64,000 nt of DNA from Limnephilus marmoratus (taxonomy: Eukaryota > Arthropoda > Insecta > Trichoptera > Limnephilidae). This document shows, one piece after another, positions 52,236-63,677 of this stretch (its first letter is position 1; the number at the start of each line of letters is the position of its first letter). Below the pieces are notes generated by a model. The model was not told the origin of the DNA and ran no database searches. It saw only the letters and a program-made list of their open reading frames with translations. The position numbers and the translations under genes were made by a program. The DNA lies in the NCBI GenBank assembly GCA_917880885.1, contig OU862916.1, positions 47,404,831-47,468,830 of the forward strand, given 5' to 3'.

Positions 52236-53660
52236 ATGGAGGAGGATTTCCCTCCTGTACCCCTTACAAAGCCCCCAGACCCCCCTCCTGACCCTCCAGA
52301 TGGAGACATTTCAGATAAAATAGACTTTTCAGAACATTCAAACATTTCAGACAATGAATCTGTCATCCTAACCTCAATTAAAAAAAGAAAATTTAGTCCC
52401 CTTTCCCCAAAAAAACATGATTCGCCTTTGTCTTCTCAGTCCCCTCCAGCTCTTCCTCAACCTCCTCCAACAATCTTTTACTCTACTCATTCCCGTGGCC
52501 CCTTCATTGTATACGCGCAAAAAACAGAACAAGGTAAAACCATCCATCCTCTTGAATTTGGTAAATTTCTTTCAAATAACAAGAACCTTTCGATTAAACC
52601 TGGAGGTGTTAAAGCCGAGGGTCGCTTCCGAATCTCTGTTGAATTCCTGTCAGGTTCAGCCGCCAACAACTTTATCAAAAATATATTTATTTCATCAAAT
52701 TCTAAATTCAAGGCGTACATACCAACTTTCAATGTCACTCGAATGGGCCTGGTCAGGGGTATCTCGACTGATCTGTCCATTCCAGAAATCCTATCCTCAC
52801 TTTCAACCCCCCAACATATCGGCAATCCCATAAAAGCCAGGAGGCTAAATTATAAGGACACCTCTGAGGGCATCGTTTCCTGGAAGCCCTCCCAATCTGT
52901 CGTCATCACATTCGAAGGACAATCTCTTCCCTCCCATATTTATTTATTTTTCAACTCCTTACCAGTTGAAATGTACACTTATCCCACCACTCAATGTTAT
53001 AACTGCTGCCGTTTTGGTCATACCAAAGCTGCATGCAGATCCCCTCCCAGATGTTTCAAATGTGGAGAAAACCACTCGGCTGACCAATGTTCTTCTCTCT
53101 CTTCACCTAAATGTTTTAACTGCTTAGGCGCTCATTCCGCCATTAACTCTTCTTGCCCCGAACAATCTCGCCAAAAAAATATAAAAATTTCTATGGCCAC
53201 TGAGAACTTGTCTTTTCTGCAGGCTTCTAAATTATTCCCGCCTGTCAAAAAATCATTTTCCGAGGTCTTAGCCAGTAACTCTTCATCCAACCCTCTCGCC
53301 TCCTCCTCAACATCTTCCCGTTCAACAAAATTCACATACAAAAACCCTATCTCTAAACCGGCTCCTGGATACGATCAGCAACAACACAACTCACTTCTCT
53401 TAAATCCCAATGGTTCACCTCTTTCACACGCCACAAATGGGTGCGCAAACAATTATAATTCATCATCAATAAACTATCAAAAGCTTTCTGAACAACTCTC
53501 CCAAGATAATTCTTCATTTATTCAAACTCTTATTATGCTTCTAATTGACCTAATTTCTTCTCAAACTAATCTACCGTCCAACGCTGCTTCTATTATTTCC
53601 ACATTAAAATCATTTATTCAAAATGGCTCTTCAAGATGTCAGAATTCTTCAGTGGAATAG
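52236..53660 (+). CDS. ORF1 Gag-like protein of the I-type LINE
   Basis: 474 residues from the ATG at 52236. The first 85 residues are Pro/Ser-rich and acidic. Residues about 90-250 form the conserved Gag-like region (RGPFIVYAQKTEQGK, RFRISVEFLSGSAANNFI, GLVRGISTDLS). Three zinc knuckles follow at about 254-310 (CYNCCRFGHTKAAC, CFKCGENHSADQC, CFNCLGAHSAINSSC). A Ser/Asn-rich tail ends the protein. It binds element RNA and forms the particle. ORF2 overlaps its last 38 bases, so translation coupling or reinitiation is expected. Confidence 0.92.
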   Translation: MEEDFPPVPLTKPPDPPPDPPDGDISDKIDFSEHSNISDNESVILTSIKKRKFSPLSPKKHDSPLSSQSPPALPQPPPTIFYSTHSRGPFIVYAQKTEQGKTIHPLEFGKFLSNNKNLSIKPGGVKAEGRFRISVEFLSGSAANNFIKNIFISSNSKFKAYIPTFNVTRMGLVRGISTDLSIPEILSSLSTPQHIGNPIKARRLNYKDTSEGIVSWKPSQSVVITFEGQSLPSHIYLFFNSLPVEMYTYPTTQCYNCCRFGHTKAACRSPPRCFKCGENHSADQCSSLSSPKCFNCLGAHSAINSSCPEQSRQKNIKISMATENLSFLQASKLFPPVKKSFSEVLASNSSSNPLASSSTSSRSTKFTYKNPISKPAPGYDQQQHNSLLLNPNGSPLSHATNGCANNYNSSSINYQKLSEQLSQDNSSFIQTLIMLLIDLISSQTNLPSNAASIISTLKSFIQNGSSRCQNSSVE

Positions 53661-56600
53661 CCGCAGTGCTATTTCTAACAAATCGAACCTTCTTAACTTA
53701 TTAAAATCAAACCTTGTTTCTGTGGCTGCTATCTCGGAGACATGGTTTACTCCATCCACCCACTTTAATGTGGGAGGGTACTCTTGTCTCCGCGATGATC
53801 GCCCGGAAGGTACGGGTGGTGGTGCTGCCCTTTTTATTAAAAAATCCCTTCCTTTTTTCCCTATAAATAATATCAAACCCCCCAATGCTGACTTTCAAAT
53901 TGTTGCAGCTAAAATAAAGGACACTTCCTTTGTTTCAGTCTATCTTCCCCCAACTTCGCACTTCAATAAACAAGCGTGGTTGCAAATTATCCGTCAACTA
54001 AGCCCTCCTTTCTTTTTATTGGGCGATTTTAATGCCCATTCCCCCATCTGGGGTTCTGCTTTCACTGATCGAGACGGTCGAAGTGTAGTGGATTTCCTAG
54101 ATGAATCCAACCTTTTTCTTTTGAATGACGGATCTCCTACTAGAATCTCTCGCCCCAACACAAACCCCAGTGCAGTGGATCTCTCCATATGCTCTACCAA
54201 TCTGGCACCTCTCTCCTCGTGGGTGGTGTCCCCCGACCCTTGCTCCAGTGATCATTTCCCGATCACCATCACTTATCAAACTTCTTTCCATTTAGAAAAG
54301 TCTCATATTTCGTCAAAGATTAAAACAAAATACACCAAATGGGACGAATTTAACTCACATATGGATAAGTTTATTCAAAATTTACCTTCTATTGATTCAT
54401 TATCTGTCAAAGATGACTATGATAACTTCAAATCAATGCTTATAACTGCAATTAATAAATCAAATCCTCCCCCTAAAAACAAATCTCTCAAAAAACTCCC
54501 TCCGACTCCCTGGTGGGATGAGGAATGTTCCAAGGTAGTGAGAATTCGGAAAGCTAAATCTCTTTCTTATCGTCACAATATGACTATGGAGAACTATCTC
54601 GTATACAAGAATGCCGAAGCCAATGCCAAAAGGGTATTGAGGTCAAAAAAAAGATCTGGGTGGTACAACTTCTGCAGTTCTGTATCTCCGAGCACTCCAA
54701 TTTCGGAAGTTTGGTCTATGATTCGAAGATTTCGATCCTCCTTCAGTTCAACATCTCCTCGAGCATCTCATTCTAAATGGATAGATGAGTTCTTGGACAA
54801 AATTGCCCCCCCTTCTGTACCTAACTTAGATGAAATAACTCCCATCCACAACACTCCTATGTCTGATCATTGGCTAGACTCTCCATTCACTTTAATTGAA
54901 TTAAAAAATTGTTTATCAACAGTCAAGGACTCATCTCCAGGCAGAGATGGTATTCCTTATAGCATTATCAAAAATAGTAATGATAATGTTCTAAATCACT
55001 TCTTAAGCATCTTAAATAAAATATTCCAGACTGGCATAATTCCTGATGACTGGAGTTCTCAAATAATCATTCCAATCCTAAAATTAAACAAATCACCCAA
55101 TTCTGGATCCAACTATAGGCCAATTGCTCTTTCATCCACCCTTAGTAAAATTTATGAAAAATTAATTAAAAACCGGTTAGAATTTTTTGTCGAGAGTAAT
55201 GATCTTCTCTCTCCATCTCAATTTGGATTTAGAAAAAAAAAATCCACGCAAGATAACCTTGCCATCATCAGCACTGATATTAATTTAGCCATTTCTAACA
55301 AAGAAGTATGTCTTGCAGTCTTTATAGATATAGAAGGCGCCTTTGACAATGTTTCCATCCCAATTCTTAAAAAAAAGCTTTTAGGCCTTGGCTTACCCCA
55401 CATGTTTGTCCAATCTATTATTAATCTTTTTCTCGATAGGAAAATTTTCATTGAGCTACCAGATGTTACTCCTCAGAGTAGGTCAATTTGGAAGGGCTTA
55501 CCCCAAGGCGATGTATTATCCCCCTTACTGTATAATATATACACACATGATATGCATGTCACCATTCCCCCTCAGGTAAAAGTTGTTGAGTTCGCGGATG
55601 ACATAGCTTTCTTCTTATCATCCAAAATCATCCCACCCGCCGTCAAATGTCTTAATGAAGCCATGGATGCCCTTTGCACATGGCTCACTTTAAATGGTCT
55701 TGAACTTTCAGTCCAAAAGAGTCAGTGTGTCACCTTCTCAAACCGTCATAATAACCCCCCTATTCAAATTTTATTTAAAAACTCTCCAATCCCCAATGTC
55801 TCCGAAGTAAAATTTTTGGGAGTAACATTTGATAGGAAACTTAAATGGTCTTCCCATATTCATAATATTGTTACTAAATGTGAAAAAAATTTAAATATCA
55901 TCAGATCATTGACTGGCGTTTGGTGGGGTGCTCACCCTATCTGCATTAAGTTGCTTTACAACGCACTTATTCGAAGCCATCTCGACTATGCCTGCCCACT
56001 TTTTAGCACTGCATCCAAAAATGCACTCAGCAAATTAGACAAAATTCAATCAAAGTCATTGCGATTAATAACTGGAGCCATGCAATCGTCGCCCATCAAT
56101 TCTCTTCAAGTAGAATGTTCTGATCCTCCACTTTATTTAAGACGTCAACTATTTGCTGACAAATTTGTTCTTAAATGTTTAAATTCTAAATGCCATCAGG
56201 TTATTCCCAGAGTGTCGTTGTTTAAAGACTCAACACATTCATCTACAATCAGAGCTCGAACTAAACCTCTTCCTGCCATCTGTAAAAATTTTCGTTCTCT
56301 CTCAGAGCTTCAAATTATCCAAAATGATCTTCTTCCACTATTCAAATTAAAATATAGTCACGTCACCCTATCCCCAACAATTTTAGAAGGGATCGGCATC
56401 CTTAAAAGTCATTCCAATCTTCCAGCCTGTACTGTCAATAATATGTTCAATGACATTATTTCTTCTAAATGGCCCAACACTTCTCTTTTATTTACTGATG
56501 GCTCCAAATCTCCAGACTCTCCTAACTGTGGTATAGGTATTAACGTTTACCACAATAATTATAATGAAAGAATATTTTATTCAATTTCAAACCAATTTTC

Positions 56601-57363
56601 AATATTTTCTGCCGAGTGCATTGCAATAATTGAATCTCTCAAATATATAATAAAAAATAATTTTGAACATTCTCTTGTTCTCTCTGACTCTCTCAGTTCC
56701 CTCCAAAAACTTAAATCCAGTCCTCTTCTTCATCCTGATGATCACTTTGTATGTCTTATTCGTATACTGATATCCTCCATTCAAAGTTCTGGAAAAACTG
56801 TCACTCTGATTTGGATTCCTGGACATGTTGGCATAGTGGGTAACGATATTGCTGATTCCTTGGCAAAACAAGGAGCGTCTAACCCTACCGTTACCCTCGT
56901 AAACCATATTCCCCTATCTGATATTTTTTCCATCATCAAAGATAGATCCCGCAATGTTTGGACAGAGTATTGGAACATTGCTAGTCAATCCAAGGGTGCC
57001 CGCTACGCCTCAATACAAAGGACTATCCCATCAAAACCGTGGTTTCAAAAATTCCCCCATTTTTCCAAAAAAGAAATTTCCTTACTTATTCGAATGAGAA
57101 TTGGACATTGTTCCGTTCCTTCTCACCTTTTTAAAATTCATGTGCTTGACTCCCCAGATTGTACGTTCTGTGGTCTAGATGTGGGAACTTTAGATCACAT
57201 ATTTTTTGATTGTCCGTCTCTAAATAAATATCCTCTCTTCTATCAAGATTTATCCAAAATTGCCTCTCCTCCATTCAACATCTCATCTCTTCTAAGTCTG
57301 AACTCCACTCCAATCTACCATAAAATTCTGAAATTTGCACATTTAAATAAAATTAATATATAA
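53623..57363 (+). CDS. ORF2 of the I-type LINE: endonuclease, RT and RNase H
   Basis: 1246 residues, uninterrupted. APE endonuclease about 1-225: ILQWNSRSA, AISETWF, GTGGGAALF, LLGDFNAHSPIWGS (about 132), CSSDHFPI (about 208). RT about 450-750: SSPGRDGIPYS, NYRPIALSSTLSKI, AVFIDIEGAFDNVSI (Asp about 568), GLPQGDVLSPLLY, VEFADDIAFFL (FADD about 657). RNase H about 950-1085: LLFTDGSKSPDS, FSAECIAIIESLK, LVLSDSLSSLQ, WIPGHVGIVGNDIADSLAK, giving the D-E-D-D set. A C-terminal CTFCGLDVGTLDHIFFDC knuckle is at about 1182. All catalytic residues I can judge are present. The ATG overlaps ORF1 by 38 nt in a different frame. Confidence 0.93.
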   Translation: MALQDVRILQWNSRSAISNKSNLLNLLKSNLVSVAAISETWFTPSTHFNVGGYSCLRDDRPEGTGGGAALFIKKSLPFFPINNIKPPNADFQIVAAKIKDTSFVSVYLPPTSHFNKQAWLQIIRQLSPPFFLLGDFNAHSPIWGSAFTDRDGRSVVDFLDESNLFLLNDGSPTRISRPNTNPSAVDLSICSTNLAPLSSWVVSPDPCSSDHFPITITYQTSFHLEKSHISSKIKTKYTKWDEFNSHMDKFIQNLPSIDSLSVKDDYDNFKSMLITAINKSNPPPKNKSLKKLPPTPWWDEECSKVVRIRKAKSLSYRHNMTMENYLVYKNAEANAKRVLRSKKRSGWYNFCSSVSPSTPISEVWSMIRRFRSSFSSTSPRASHSKWIDEFLDKIAPPSVPNLDEITPIHNTPMSDHWLDSPFTLIELKNCLSTVKDSSPGRDGIPYSIIKNSNDNVLNHFLSILNKIFQTGIIPDDWSSQIIIPILKLNKSPNSGSNYRPIALSSTLSKIYEKLIKNRLEFFVESNDLLSPSQFGFRKKKSTQDNLAIISTDINLAISNKEVCLAVFIDIEGAFDNVSIPILKKKLLGLGLPHMFVQSIINLFLDRKIFIELPDVTPQSRSIWKGLPQGDVLSPLLYNIYTHDMHVTIPPQVKVVEFADDIAFFLSSKIIPPAVKCLNEAMDALCTWLTLNGLELSVQKSQCVTFSNRHNNPPIQILFKNSPIPNVSEVKFLGVTFDRKLKWSSHIHNIVTKCEKNLNIIRSLTGVWWGAHPICIKLLYNALIRSHLDYACPLFSTASKNALSKLDKIQSKSLRLITGAMQSSPINSLQVECSDPPLYLRRQLFADKFVLKCLNSKCHQVIPRVSLFKDSTHSSTIRARTKPLPAICKNFRSLSELQIIQNDLLPLFKLKYSHVTLSPTILEGIGILKSHSNLPACTVNNMFNDIISSKWPNTSLLFTDGSKSPDSPNCGIGINVYHNNYNERIFYSISNQFSIFSAECIAIIESLKYIIKNNFEHSLVLSDSLSSLQKLKSSPLLHPDDHFVCLIRILISSIQSSGKTVTLIWIPGHVGIVGNDIADSLAKQGASNPTVTLVNHIPLSDIFSIIKDRSRNVWTEYWNIASQSKGARYASIQRTIPSKPWFQKFPHFSKKEISLLIRMRIGHCSVPSHLFKIHVLDSPDCTFCGLDVGTLDHIFFDCPSLNKYPLFYQDLSKIASPPFNISSLLSLNSTPIYHKILKFAHLNKINI

Positions 57364-57600
57364 ATTCACCTTTCCTTTCTCTGTAATTATAAATGATGGC
57401 CTAGAACACCCTTGAAGGGTGAAAGCCAGAAATAATTGAAAAAAAAAAAAAAAACAATAGGTTCTCAATTAATTCTCAATTAATAATTGCCAGGAATATT
57501 GTCGTTGTTGTCTTTCAGGCAGGTAGCTTCTCAAATAAATAAATACGCATTGTCGGAATTTTATCAGGGATTAAGCTACGAAAAGGTATTTGAACCCAAA

Positions 57601-59506
57601 ATGGATAAGATCAAATCTTTAATAGCCAAGAGAGGCGTGATTAAAGGGAAATCGACACGTTTCGCGGATTCTATAAATTAAACTGAGGTACGACCGAATT
57701 AAGCCATTGTTAGATCAATTCGAATCTATACAGGATGAAATTGAAATGTTATCGGATGAGGAACTGGAAAATTCTATTCAGCGCGAGACGTTCGAAAATC
57801 AATATTTTTCAGTATTAGCAACTGCCAAGTGGGCGATTGATTCAATCGGCCAGGGTAGGGTCGAGATCAAACTTCCAACTCTCCAATTGAGAGAATTCGA
57901 CGGCAATCAAAAGGATTGGGTAAATTTCGTTGAAACCTTTAAAGCTTTGGTTCATAATAACGGTTCCTTGAGCAACGTCCAAAAATTCTTTTACTTGCAA
58001 TCTACTCTGAAAGGGAACGCATTGAAAATAATTGCTAATCTAGAAGTTTCGGAATTAAACTACCTATCGGCTTGGGAATTGTTGCACGACAGATTTGCGA
58101 ATCTCAGGGCTACCGTACATAAGCATATCCAAACTCTATTTCAATTAAAAGATATGAAACATGAAGAGCCTGTAGCCTGAAGGTATTTAATTGATGAAAC
58201 CAATGTAAATTTAAAGGCGTTACAAAACATCGGAGTCAAAGTAGATCAATGGGATCCTTTGATTATTTACATAATTTCAAATAAATTGGATATAGCTACC
58301 CGGAAAAATTGGGAACAATATACATTGCAAGATTAATTAACTACTTTAAAGAAATTCATAAAATGTTTATCTGCTAGGGCGCAAGTATTGGAGCTCATGA
58401 ATGCTTCAGAGAAAAAATCTTCTAACCTACATAAAACGCAAATAGGCAACAATAATAACAAAAAAAATTCATCGGTATTCTTGGCAATAAAGGCAAACAA
58501 CTGCATTTATTGTAATGATAAAGGTGATCAAATTTATTTTTGCAAAAAAATTCTAAAATTAAAATTACAGGATAGGATTGATGCTACGAAATCAATCCGG
58601 GCGTGTTTTAAATGTTTGAGGTTGGGTCATCAAGCACAGAGTTGCAAGACAAACCTGACCTGCAAAATTTGTGGCAAGTATAGCCATAATACTCTACTAC
58701 ACAAGGAGGTACCTCCGCCGGAGACCTCAAATAAAGATGCTAATAACGAGGTTATAGTATCGAATTTTTCTGCATCAGAAAAGGCAGAAAAAATAATATT
58801 ATTGTCAACCGCCTACATAGGAATTGTGGGGGCCAACAATAAAATTTTTAAGGCTCGCGCCCTGATTGACTCTGGCGCGCAGAGTAATTTTATGAGAGCT
58901 GAATTTGCTAATAAATTAAATTTACCATGTGAATGGATAAACAAACCCGTGTCTGGGATCCATAATAATATCACACACATAAAAAGGAGAATTTCAGTGG
59001 AGATGACTTCGCTTAATACTGATTATAAACGCGAAATATCATGTCTGATTTTACAGGAAATTACAACCAATTTACCACAAGTGACAATGGCGAAAAAAGA
59101 GTTCAAACTACCACCAGGACTGGAGCTGGCAGACCCGAACTTCAATATAGCTGCACCCATCGACATCCTGTTGGGCGCGGAGAGCTTCTGGGAAATGCTA
59201 AACAACGATAGATTGAAACTCGAGTCAGGACCAACGCTTCAACGTACGCAACTGGGATGGATTGTGTCCGGTCCGATCAACGTGTACCCCAAACAAAAGC
59301 CTGTATCAGATTTTTGCAGTTTATCTATAAATAAGTTGAGTCATCAAATAGAAAAATTTTTGAAATTGGAAGAGATTAATTCCACTAAAATTCAAACTCA
59401 AGAAGAAAAGGCTTGCGAAGCCAGTTTTGTTAGTACTCATACTAGAGAAGATGACGGTAGATATGTAGTAAGTTTACCGCGTCGGGCATGCATTGATCAG
59501 TTGTGA
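57601..59506 (+). pseudogene. BEL-2 Gag and protease, decayed
   Basis: The ATG at 57601 (MDKIKSLIAKRGVIKGKSTR) matches the BEL-1 Gag start but stops at 57681. The rest lies at 57707-58180 (DUF1759-like region with WVNFVETFKALVHNN, ending at a TGA) and, after more stops, at 58388-59506. The last part has CFKCLRLGHQAQSC, CKICGKYSHNTLLH and the DUF1758-type protease ALIDSGAQSNFMRAEFANK. At least three stops or shifts are present. Confidence 0.88.
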
Positions 59507-62500
59507 AACTCATTGCTCACTGCCGAAAAGAGATTTAAAAATATGGAAAGAAAATTTGTGTCACATCCCGAGTTGAAGACACAATATGTAAAATTCATGC
59601 GTGAATATGAAGAATTGGGACACATGGAGGTGTGTGACCAGTCAAAAGGGGATCGTGACTCCTATTTTTTACCGCATCACGCTGTAGTGAAAGAATCCAG
59701 CACTACTACCAAAGTGAGGGTCGTTTTTGACGGCTCCGCCAAAACCTCAAATGGAATTTCCCTCAATGAAGCCTTGATGACAGGACCTGTTATACAAAAG
59801 GATCTATATAACCAACTATTGCATTTCAGGAAACATCAAGTAGTCATGACTGCCGACATCGAGAAGATGTACCGCCAGATTAACATGTGTGAAAATGACC
59901 TTGATCTGCAGAAGATAGTATGGCGCGAGTCGCCACAGGATGTGCTCAAGCATTATCGTTTGAAGACTGTGACTTATGGGCTGACACCTTCCTCCTTCTT
60001 GGCCACAAGATGCTTAAAGCAAATTGGTATGGATAGTGATTTAATTTTTCCTAGAGCTAGTCAGGTCATAGAAAATGACTTCTATATGGATGACTTGTTA
60101 ACGGGAGCAGATGAGCTGGAATCCTGTAAGAAGTTAAAAGAAGAATTAATCAGCATCTTGTCATCTGCGGGGATGACGTTGAGGAAGTGGAGGTCCAATG
60201 CTTTGGAATTGTCAGCCGAGTCGGGCCAAGCTAAGTGTGCCGATTCAGGCGATTCCGACAAAATTATTACTGACAATCCAAAGACTGAGAAAATATTAGG
60301 ATTAACATGGAACAATGAATCTGATTACTTTTCTTATGTAATAATGAAGCCATCAGGTCCAACCGAGAGCAAACGAGAGATATTGTCTTGCATCGCATCA
60401 ACCTTCGATCCATTGGGACTCCTAGGATCGATAATAGTCATAGCCAAATTGATAATGCAAAGGCTGTGGCAGTCCAAAGCAGCGTGGGATGATCAATTAC
60501 CTAATGAAATATTAGCACCCTGGAGGACCTACCTGCAAGATTTAATTCAGCTAAATGTGTTGAAAATACCAAGAAAAATTATTTGCAAGCAAGCAAAAGA
60601 GCTATAGCTACACGGTTTTTGCGATTCGTCTGAGAAGGCTTTCGGAGCCTGTATTTATATGGTGTCAATGGACCACAGCGGTAAGTGGCATTCACATTTA
60701 ATAATATCCAATCAAGGGTAGCACCATTGAAGTGTATTTCACTGCCTAAGTTGGAGCTGTGTAGTGCTGTACTACTGGCGAAATTAATGAAAACTATAAA
60801 ACAAGCACCAATATAATGAAGATCAACACATATTATTGGTGTGACTCTACGATAGCGCTGTGTTGGCTGAAAGGTCAACCTACTCGTTGGAGCACTTTCG
60901 TGGCTAATCGAGTAGCCGAAATACAAGAACTGAGTGATCCAGATCAATGGAGAGACGTATCATCATCCGACAATGCAGCGGATATACTTTCAAGAGGAAC
61001 TACTGCAGATAAATTGATAAATTCTACAATATGGTGGAATGGACCAAGTTGGTTGACTGACGGAGTCAACGATTGGCCTATATCGAACATTTCCTGTTCA
61101 AACCCTCCGGAGCTCAAGAGCAAAAATATTATATTATCTACTGATATTCAAGAATGGGAAATATTTGGAAAATTTTCCTCATTTATCAAATTGAAAAGGG
61201 TTACAGCATATGTACTGCGGTTTGTGAATAACTGTAGAAATATTAAAAGTAAAATTTCAGGTAATTTAAGTGTAGCTGAACTAGAAGCAAGATTGAATTG
61301 TCTACTGAAATCAGCTCAGGCACATTTCTTTCAAAAGGAGTTGAAGACATTAAAAAACCAGGGAAACGTCAACAAAAATAGTAACTTAAAATCTCTTCAT
61401 CCTTTTTTACGTGATGGTCTTATATATGTGGGCGGTAGACTAAATTTAGCTACACACCTATCGTACCAACAAAGACATCCAATTATATTGCCAGCTAAAC
61501 ATAAGCTAACCGAATTGATTATACGTCACTATCATTATGTAAACTTACACGCAGGACCTCAAGCCCTATTAGCTGAAATAAGATTAAAGTTTTGGCCTAT
61601 TTTTGGGAAAAATACTGTTAAAAAGATATTACGTAAGTGTATTGTGTGTTTTAGGTGTCATCCTCGTACTGGTAACCAAATCATGGGCAACTTACCGAGA
61701 GAAAGAATCACACCGAGCCGACCGTTCGCTGTCACGGGAGTCGATTTTGCCGGACCGATTCCAACCAAAAGTGGGCCACCGAGGAAGGCTCCACTCGTGA
61801 AATCGTATTTATGTATTTTTGTCTGTTTTTTCACAAAGGCGGTTCACTTGGAATTAGTTTCGGATTTATCTAGCAATGCCTTCTTAAACAGTTTAAAGAG
61901 GTTTATATCCCGTAGGGGAGAACCTGATAAGATCTTTTCCGACAACGCTAGCAACTTTCGGAGAGCTTCTAACAGGCTCAAAGAGATGTATACCAGTTTG
62001 AGAGAAAACAACGACAAGATTCAAAATTATTTAGCCAACAGAGGTATTGAATGGAGGTTCATAACCCCTCGAGCCCCTAGTCAGGGAGGGCTGTGGGAAG
62101 CTGCGGTCAAGTCAGCAAAGTTTCATTTGTATAGAGTCACTAATAATTCTGCTTTAATCTTTGAACTTTTGTATACCTTAATTTGTCAGATTGAGGCCTG
62201 TCTAAATTCTCGTCCATTGATTTCCTTGTCTGATGACATCCACGATTACCAACCCCTCACCCCAAACCATTTCCTCATAGGCTCTAAATCCTCTATCCGA
62301 GAGATGTCCGAGCCATACCAGACAACAGGCTGACCCAATATCAGAGAATCCATGCGCTAATGTTATCCTTTTGGTCTAGATGGAAGCGAGAGTACTTGAT
62401 GGAGCTACAAAAAAGGACTAAATGGCAAACCAGTAATCAACGGGCACTGCAAAAGGATGATCTGGTTATTCTGAAGGAAGATAATTTACCTCCACCATTA

Positions 62501-62713
62501 TGGAAAATGGCGCGAGTCATATGTACACATCCCGGCGCGGATGGTGTAGTGCGAGTGGTTACCCTGAAAACCCCTCAAGGAATCTTTGTCAGGCCTATCA
62601 CAAAGATATGTCTGATGCCTCTGGATCCGGAAGCTGAACCTGTGACGGACGCCCCGGACCCTTCCGTCAGTCCGGACACCCCGGACGGCCATGATGAAAC
62701 TTTTTTAGGGTGA
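59507..62713 (+). pseudogene. BEL-2 RT, RNase H, integrase and DUF5641, decayed
   Basis: RT at 59513-60607 (KVRVVFDGSAKTSNG, TADIEKMYRQINM, VTYGLTPSSFLATRCL, FYMDDLLTGA, so the YVDD box reads YMDD). A stop follows at 60607. The RNase H lies across several frames at 60608-60960 (HGFCDSSEKAFGACIYM, YYWCDSTIALCWLK). Integrase at 60816-62333 (HYHYVNLHAGPQALLAEI, VTGVDFAGPIPTKSG, FSDNASNFRRAS, PSQGGLWEAAVKSAKFH). The DUF5641 C-terminal region is at 62360-62713 (SFWSRWKREYLMELQKRTKW). Frame changes at about 60607, 60800 and 62333. Confidence 0.88.
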
Positions 62714-63289
62714 AGATATTACAAAAAAGACCCTTTAAAGGTACCAAACTCAGGAACAACATGACGACCTATTAATTGATGATTGATTTTGCACCCCGCA
62801 CTGTGGTGCTTATATCGTGGACTGCACCTGAGAAGATCAAAACAAAACAACACATCAAGACTTGAAAAAAAAAGGAAAAAGACAATTGTGTTGTGTTGGG
62901 TTGGGTTCTATTAAAATATTATTTAGTTTTGGGTTGTGTTCTATTAAAATATTAATTTGTGTTGAGTTATTATTTAAATATGTAAAAAAAAAATTTTTTT
63001 TTGGTTAATTTAAGTTTATGTAATTAGTTTAGGTTAATCACCTTAAAATCCAACTTGTGAATGTGTATTTTAAATAATAGTATAATAATCAGTGCAGGAT
63101 TATAGTTTTGAAAAATAAGTTTTTGGCTGCTAATTTATAATAGGTTAAATTATTTGTTAGTATTTGTACAGTACTTAGAGTTAGGAATTGTGTTTTTTTG
63201 CCTTGGTTGTCTTCCCCTGTTTTTGTTATGTTTTCTTGAAGGGTTCATAAATCAATAAAGGCGATTTACGAACCCCGGGGGGGAGACTA
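62714..63289 (+). other. BEL-2 3' untranslated region and polypurine tract
   Basis: AT-rich with a duplicated TTGGGTTCTATTAAAATATT-like block (62895-62960). It ends at the polypurine tract GAACCCCGGGGGGGAGACTA immediately before the 3' LTR. Confidence 0.75.
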
Positions 63290-63677
63290 TGTTAAAAATT
63301 GACATGCTACCGGCATCTATGTGTTGCTTGAGCAAACTCCCATGTTTTTAACATCTCAAACAAATGGTGCGAAACTTGGCTAGTGGCTGAGTTTTCGGTA
63401 GATCGGTAGCAGAGAAGCCATATTGGTAAACACTTGCAAACGTCAAATGTGTAGTTTTTAATTCTATAAATGTGTGCAGTTTTTATACTATAAAAATGCT
63501 AGCATCTGATTATTATTGTTCTTTTCTACGCAAGTTTAAACAGTAAAACAACTGCCAGTGTTTGGCCCGGTGTATTATCACCGTTATTTTATACATTTAT
63601 AACATGTCACGGTGAATAAAAAGTGAAGTTTTTTGTAAACGGAGTTATTTATTAAAAGGACCCTTACAATTTTAACA
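63290..63677 (+). repeat. 3' LTR of BEL-2
   Basis: 388 bp starting TGTTAAAAATTGACATG. Low divergence from the 5' copy suggests a fairly young insertion despite the broken pol. Confidence 0.9.

Larger units (their letters stand above)
52013..57452 (+). mobile_element. Full-length I-type LINE with two open ORFs, inserted in BEL-2
   Basis: A perfect 16-bp duplication AACAATAGGTTCTCAA lies at 51997-52012 and 57453-57468. The 5' UTR is 223 bp, ORF1 474 codons, ORF2 1246 codons, and the 3' UTR ends in poly-A. ORF2 carries APE endonuclease, RT and RNase H, the layout of the I group (I or Nimb-like). With both frames open and an intact TSD it is the best candidate for an autonomous, recently active element in the window. 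Confidence 0.95.
51414..63677 (+). mobile_element. BEL-2 (BEL/Pao) LTR retrotransposon with truncated 5' LTR
   Basis: The 3' LTR is 388 bp (63290-63677, TGTTAAAA...TTTAACA), preceded by a polypurine tract CCGGGGGGGAGAC. The 5' LTR has only its last 268 bp (51414-51681), matching 63410-63677 base for base in length. The first 120 bp of the 5' LTR are gone, so the junction with the R1/LOA-like LINE is a deletion rather than a clean insertion. The leader is interrupted by the I-type LINE. The polyprotein is full of stops. Confidence 0.9.
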
